Source: JAUVIB01 sp964424545
GTDB taxonomy: Bacteria; Calditrichota; Calditrichia; Calditrichales; Calditrichaceae
DNA: 15,111 nt
Assembly: GCA_964424545.1 (NCBI GenBank)
Contig: CAYRJN010000091.1
Coordinates: forward strand, 1 to 15,111
Reading direction: 5' to 3'
A model generated the notes under the pieces. The model made no database searches and was not told where the DNA came from. It saw nothing but the letters and a program-made list of their open reading frames with translations. Each line of letters starts with the position of its first letter. Positions within the stretch are counted from its first letter, which is position 1. Positions 14,363 to 15,111 of the stretch are shown here, piece after piece. Both the position numbers and the translations under genes were made by a program.

Positions 14363-14560
14363 CTATCGGTTGTATTTTTTGCGGAATTTCTCTACTCGTC
14401 CGGCCGTATCAACCAATTTTTGCTTACCCGTAAAAAACGGATGACATTTCGAACATATTTCAACTTTCAAATCGCCCACAACCGTATGTGTTTGGAATGT
14501 GTTCCCGCAGGCACAGGAGATTGTACCCATTTTGTACTCGGGATGAATACCTTTTTTCAT
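14363..14560 (-). CDS. rpmE: 50S ribosomal protein L31, zinc-binding (C+) form
   Basis: A 65-residue ribosomal protein. MKKGIHPEY at the start and CACGNTFQT (16-24) are characteristic. Cys16, Cys18, Cys36 and Cys39 form the zinc site of the C+ type (CxC plus CxxC). The C-terminal FFTGKQKLVDTAGRVEKF segment is canonical and the length is normal. ATG 14560 follows AAGGAGTTTG at good spacing. It sits 73 nt downstream of rho and is followed by an intrinsic terminator. Confidence 0.97.
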   Translation of the reverse strand: MKKGIHPEYKMGTISCACGNTFQTHTVVGDLKVEICSKCHPFFTGKQKLVDTAGRVEKFRKKYNR

Positions 14561-14597
14561 CTATCAAACTCCTTGAATGTTTTAAAATTAGCCTATG

Positions 14598-14626
14598 AAT
14601 ATAAAACTTTTTCTATTGCTATGCAA
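14598..14626 (-). promoter_or_regulatory. Candidate sigma70-type promoter for rpmE
   Basis: On the minus strand TTGCAT (14621-14626) and TATATT (14598-14603) are separated by exactly 17 nt. This predicts a start near 14591 and a leader of about 30 nt. It lies in the 73-nt gap after rho, so rpmE could be transcribed both with and without rho. Confidence 0.4.
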
Positions 14627-14633
14627 GAAAAAT

Positions 14634-15111
14634 TTACGAATTCATGGAACGCAGGAAATCTTTATTGGTTTTTGTTTCGCTCATTTTATCCAATAAAAAC
14701 TCCATGCCTTCTACAATATTCATCTCATTCAGCAACTTACGCAATATCCAAACGCGCGAAAGTTCCTCTCTCGTAAGCAATAATTCTTCTTTACGAGTAC
14801 CGGAGCGGTTAATGTCGATAGCAGGGAAAATACGACGGTCGGAAAGGCGGCGGTCAAGAACCAACTCCATATTACCGGTGCCTTTAAATTCTTCAAATAT
14901 TACCTCATCCATTCGCGAGCCCGTATCGATCAAGGCAGTCGCAATAATCGTTAAACTGCCCCCTTCTTCAATATTACGCGCCGAGCCGAAAAAACGTTTG
15001 GGTTTTTGCAAAGCGTTCGAATCCACGCCGCCGGAGAGGATTTTGCCGCTATGAGGTACTACTTGATTGTTGGCGCGCGCCAAACGCGTAATACTGTCTA
15101 ATAAAATAACC
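14634..15111 (-). CDS. rho: Transcription termination factor Rho, C-terminal part (5' end beyond the window)
   Basis: About 158 C-terminal residues are visible and the frame runs off the right edge. The first residues, VILLDSITRLARANN, are the Walker B strand and following helix of the RecA-type ATPase. Next come the Q-loop (SGKILSGGVDSNALQKP), which contacts RNA in the central pore, and the R-loop region (EEFKGTGNMEL). FPAIDINRSGTRKEELL closes the core, and the chain ends in a normal helical tail. Rho is a hexameric RNA helicase that ends transcription of untranslated RNA. The Walker A and primary RNA-binding domain lie outside the window. A TTG inside this segment (15083) is an ordinary Leu codon, not a start. 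rpmE follows 73 nt downstream. Confidence 0.97.
   Translation of the reverse strand, partial: VILLDSITRLARANNQVVPHSGKILSGGVDSNALQKPKRFFGSARNIEEGGSLTIIATALIDTGSRMDEVIFEEFKGTGNMELVLDRRLSDRRIFPAIDINRSGTRKEELLLTREELSRVWILRKLLNEMNIVEGMEFLLDKMSETKTNKDFLRSMNS

Noticed and set aside
14644..15054. 136-residue plus-strand reading frame at the right edge
   Set aside because: It is antisense to rho, whose C-terminal motifs are unmistakable.
15081..15083. TTG as a possible start for a short 149-residue protein
   Set aside because: The frame continues upstream to the window edge as VILLDSITR, the Rho Walker B region, so this is an internal Leu codon.
1..15111. CRISPR array, tRNA, transposase, phage or defence genes
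   Set aside because: I scanned both strands and found no direct-repeat array, cloverleaf, transposase motif or known defence protein.

Overview
The window is a gene-dense, moderately AT-rich bacterial chromosome segment made mostly of housekeeping genes. Its Rho C-terminus, omega-type RNA polymerase subunit, ThyX and rho-rpmE-DUF1385-prfA block look like the FCB group of bacteria (Calditrichota, Ignavibacteria or Marinimicrobia-like). This placement comes from protein resemblance recalled from memory and no search was run. Shine-Dalgarno sites of the AAGGAG type precede nearly all genes. Several intergenic gaps hold sigma70-like boxes with a 17-nt spacer and a TATATT or similar -10.

Layout. 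Positions 1-220 hold no gene that I can support. A secreted papain-fold (C1) cysteine peptidase lies on the minus strand (221-1366). Divergent from it, a plus-strand operon (1657-4407) encodes a single-domain cyclic-nucleotide-binding protein, an AI-2E-family permease, a class I methyltransferase and a small four-helix membrane protein. It ends at a bidirectional terminator (about 4420-4447) shared with the next operon. That operon runs on the minus strand from 7709 down to 4446: thyX, a thioredoxin-like lipoprotein, pyruvate kinase and rpoZ-like omega. Endonuclease III (nth, plus) diverges from thyX and converges on, overlapping by 14 bp, an L-2-hydroxyglutarate oxidase gene (lhgO, minus). 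From 9907 to the right edge everything is on the minus strand. In transcription order it reads rho (cut by the window edge), rpmE, a terminator, DUF1385 membrane protein, prfA, a 192-nt gap with a promoter candidate, holB and ricT (PSP1).

How the genes work together. rho, rpmE, prfA and rpoZ serve transcription and translation. holB (clamp loader), nth (base excision repair) and thyX (dTMP supply) serve DNA synthesis and repair. pyk and lhgO are central carbon enzymes. holB and ricT overlap by ATGA, a pairing also known from Firmicutes. The least explained parts are the cNMP-sensor/AI-2E-permease operon with its orphan membrane protein, the secreted C1 peptidase with Asp where papain has Asn, a long imperfect hairpin between ricT and lhgO, and possible repeat remnants between prfA and holB. 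I see no CRISPR array, tRNA, rRNA, insertion sequence, phage gene or defence system. I found no convincing novel multigene system; the cNMP/AI-2E pair is the best candidate for undescribed biology.
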